DNA from: Montifringilla adamsi
Taxonomy: Eukaryota; Chordata; Aves; Passeriformes; Passeridae
Length of the DNA stretch: 64,000 bases
Direction of reading: 5' to 3'
NCBI GenBank assembly: GCA_017590115.1
Contig: JAGGNK010008337.1
Coordinates: 7,183,609-7,247,608, forward strand
Shown: positions 63,702 through 64,000 of the stretch, in pieces
How positions within the stretch are numbered: the stretch's first letter is position 1
Layout: each line of letters begins with the position of its first letter
Notes under the pieces: model-generated
Databases searched by the model: none
Told to the model about the DNA's origin: nothing
Seen by the model: only the letters and a program-made list of their open reading frames with translations
Program-made: the position numbers and the translations under genes

Positions 63702-64000
63702 TTGGAAAACTTGAAAAGGACCCTCGCAATTTGATCAGGTGCCTCAGGGGAAAAGGCTGGGACCCCGACCCCTCCTGGGAAGGCGCATCTTTCCGGCTGT
63801 GTGCGGCACAGGAGCCTGACTGCAATAACCAGACCCGCTGCCTTTTGCAACTGCCTCGGGCTTTTTCACTGCACTCCAACTCACACCACCTGCCTGCTGG
63901 GACACCCTGCGGCCCCTGCTACAGCTGCAGAGCTTCTGCCACCGTTGTTGCCACCCGGCCCGCCCGCCATTGCCGCCTGAGGGGGACGTGGCCGAGCTCG
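63702..64000 (+). mobile_element. GC-rich sequence after LTR, probable retroviral leader
   Basis: About 300 bp, GC- and CpG-richer than the rest of the window, starting at the presumed primer-binding position. No gag open frame with a recognisable motif is visible before the window ends. The alternative is a host CpG island, but its abutment to the LTR end argues against that. Confidence 0.45.

Larger units (their letters stand above)
59730..64000 (-). other. KIF16B: KIF16B intron, partial (5' side outside window)
   Basis: The intron upstream of the FHA-end exon. From 59730 to about 62660 it is AT-rich, with only a short direct repeat (61074-61117). From 62665 on it holds LTR sequence. No motor-domain exon was found, so the intron probably continues past 64000. 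Confidence 0.8.

Noticed and set aside
63720..64000. GC-rich right edge as a CpG-island promoter
   Set aside because: It begins directly after an LTR terminus and lies in the middle of KIF16B, so a retroviral leader is the simpler reading; it cannot be excluded without more sequence.
1..64000. CRISPR arrays, tRNA or rRNA genes, operons or other prokaryotic systems
   Set aside because: None seen by eye. The window is a vertebrate gene with introns and retroelements; small RNA genes could be missed without a covariance search.

Overview
This is vertebrate genomic DNA, almost certainly from a bird and probably a songbird. The evidence is AT-rich introns with canonical GT-AG splice sites, several CR1 LINE fragments with bird-type 3' ends, and a set of solo LTRs of the kind common in passerine genomes. 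There are no operons, CRISPR arrays, phage or other prokaryotic features. The species is inferred, not proven.

One gene fills the window: KIF16B (kinesin-3 family, SNX23), on the minus strand, so its 5' side is to the right. Ten consecutive coding exons are visible: 59647-59729, 59378-59466, 51647-51700, 48959-50314, 44816-44974, 43879-43984, 43291-43341, 37032-37154, 30505-30594 and 7148-7231. They join in one frame to give 2,195 nt, or 731 codons plus 2 nt. They encode the end of the FHA domain, the whole coiled-coil stalk, the linker, and the first two thirds or so of the C-terminal PX domain. The motor domain lies beyond position 64000. The last roughly 50 residues (end of PX plus tail) lie before position 1. 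The protein is a plus-end-directed motor that carries early endosomes; the PX domain binds PI(3)P on the endosome membrane.

The rest is intron. CR1 fragments lie at 3299-3423, 19159-19705, 28144-29226 plus 30276-30440, 32103-32240, and 56623-57162 plus 57570-57600. Three solo LTRs have exact target-site duplications that can be read directly: 29227-30275 (CCATG), 46505-47117 (CCTGT) and 57163-57569 (CCTTCC). The first and third each interrupt a CR1 that resumes on the other side. A fourth likely LTR is at 54296-55215. At the right edge an LTR-like fragment (62665-63097) is followed by another LTR (63098-63701) and a GC-rich stretch that may be the leader of an endogenous retrovirus. No intact viral gene is visible.

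The least explained signal is in the intron between the 43291-43341 and 37032-37154 exons. From about 42360 down to 40915, on the KIF16B strand, long open segments follow one another in alternating frames with only short overlaps. This looks like a decayed coding sequence. Both flanking exons meet this intron at phase 0, so it could be a dead or mis-assembled extra KIF16B exon, or a pseudogene. Nothing else in the window suggests a new biological system.
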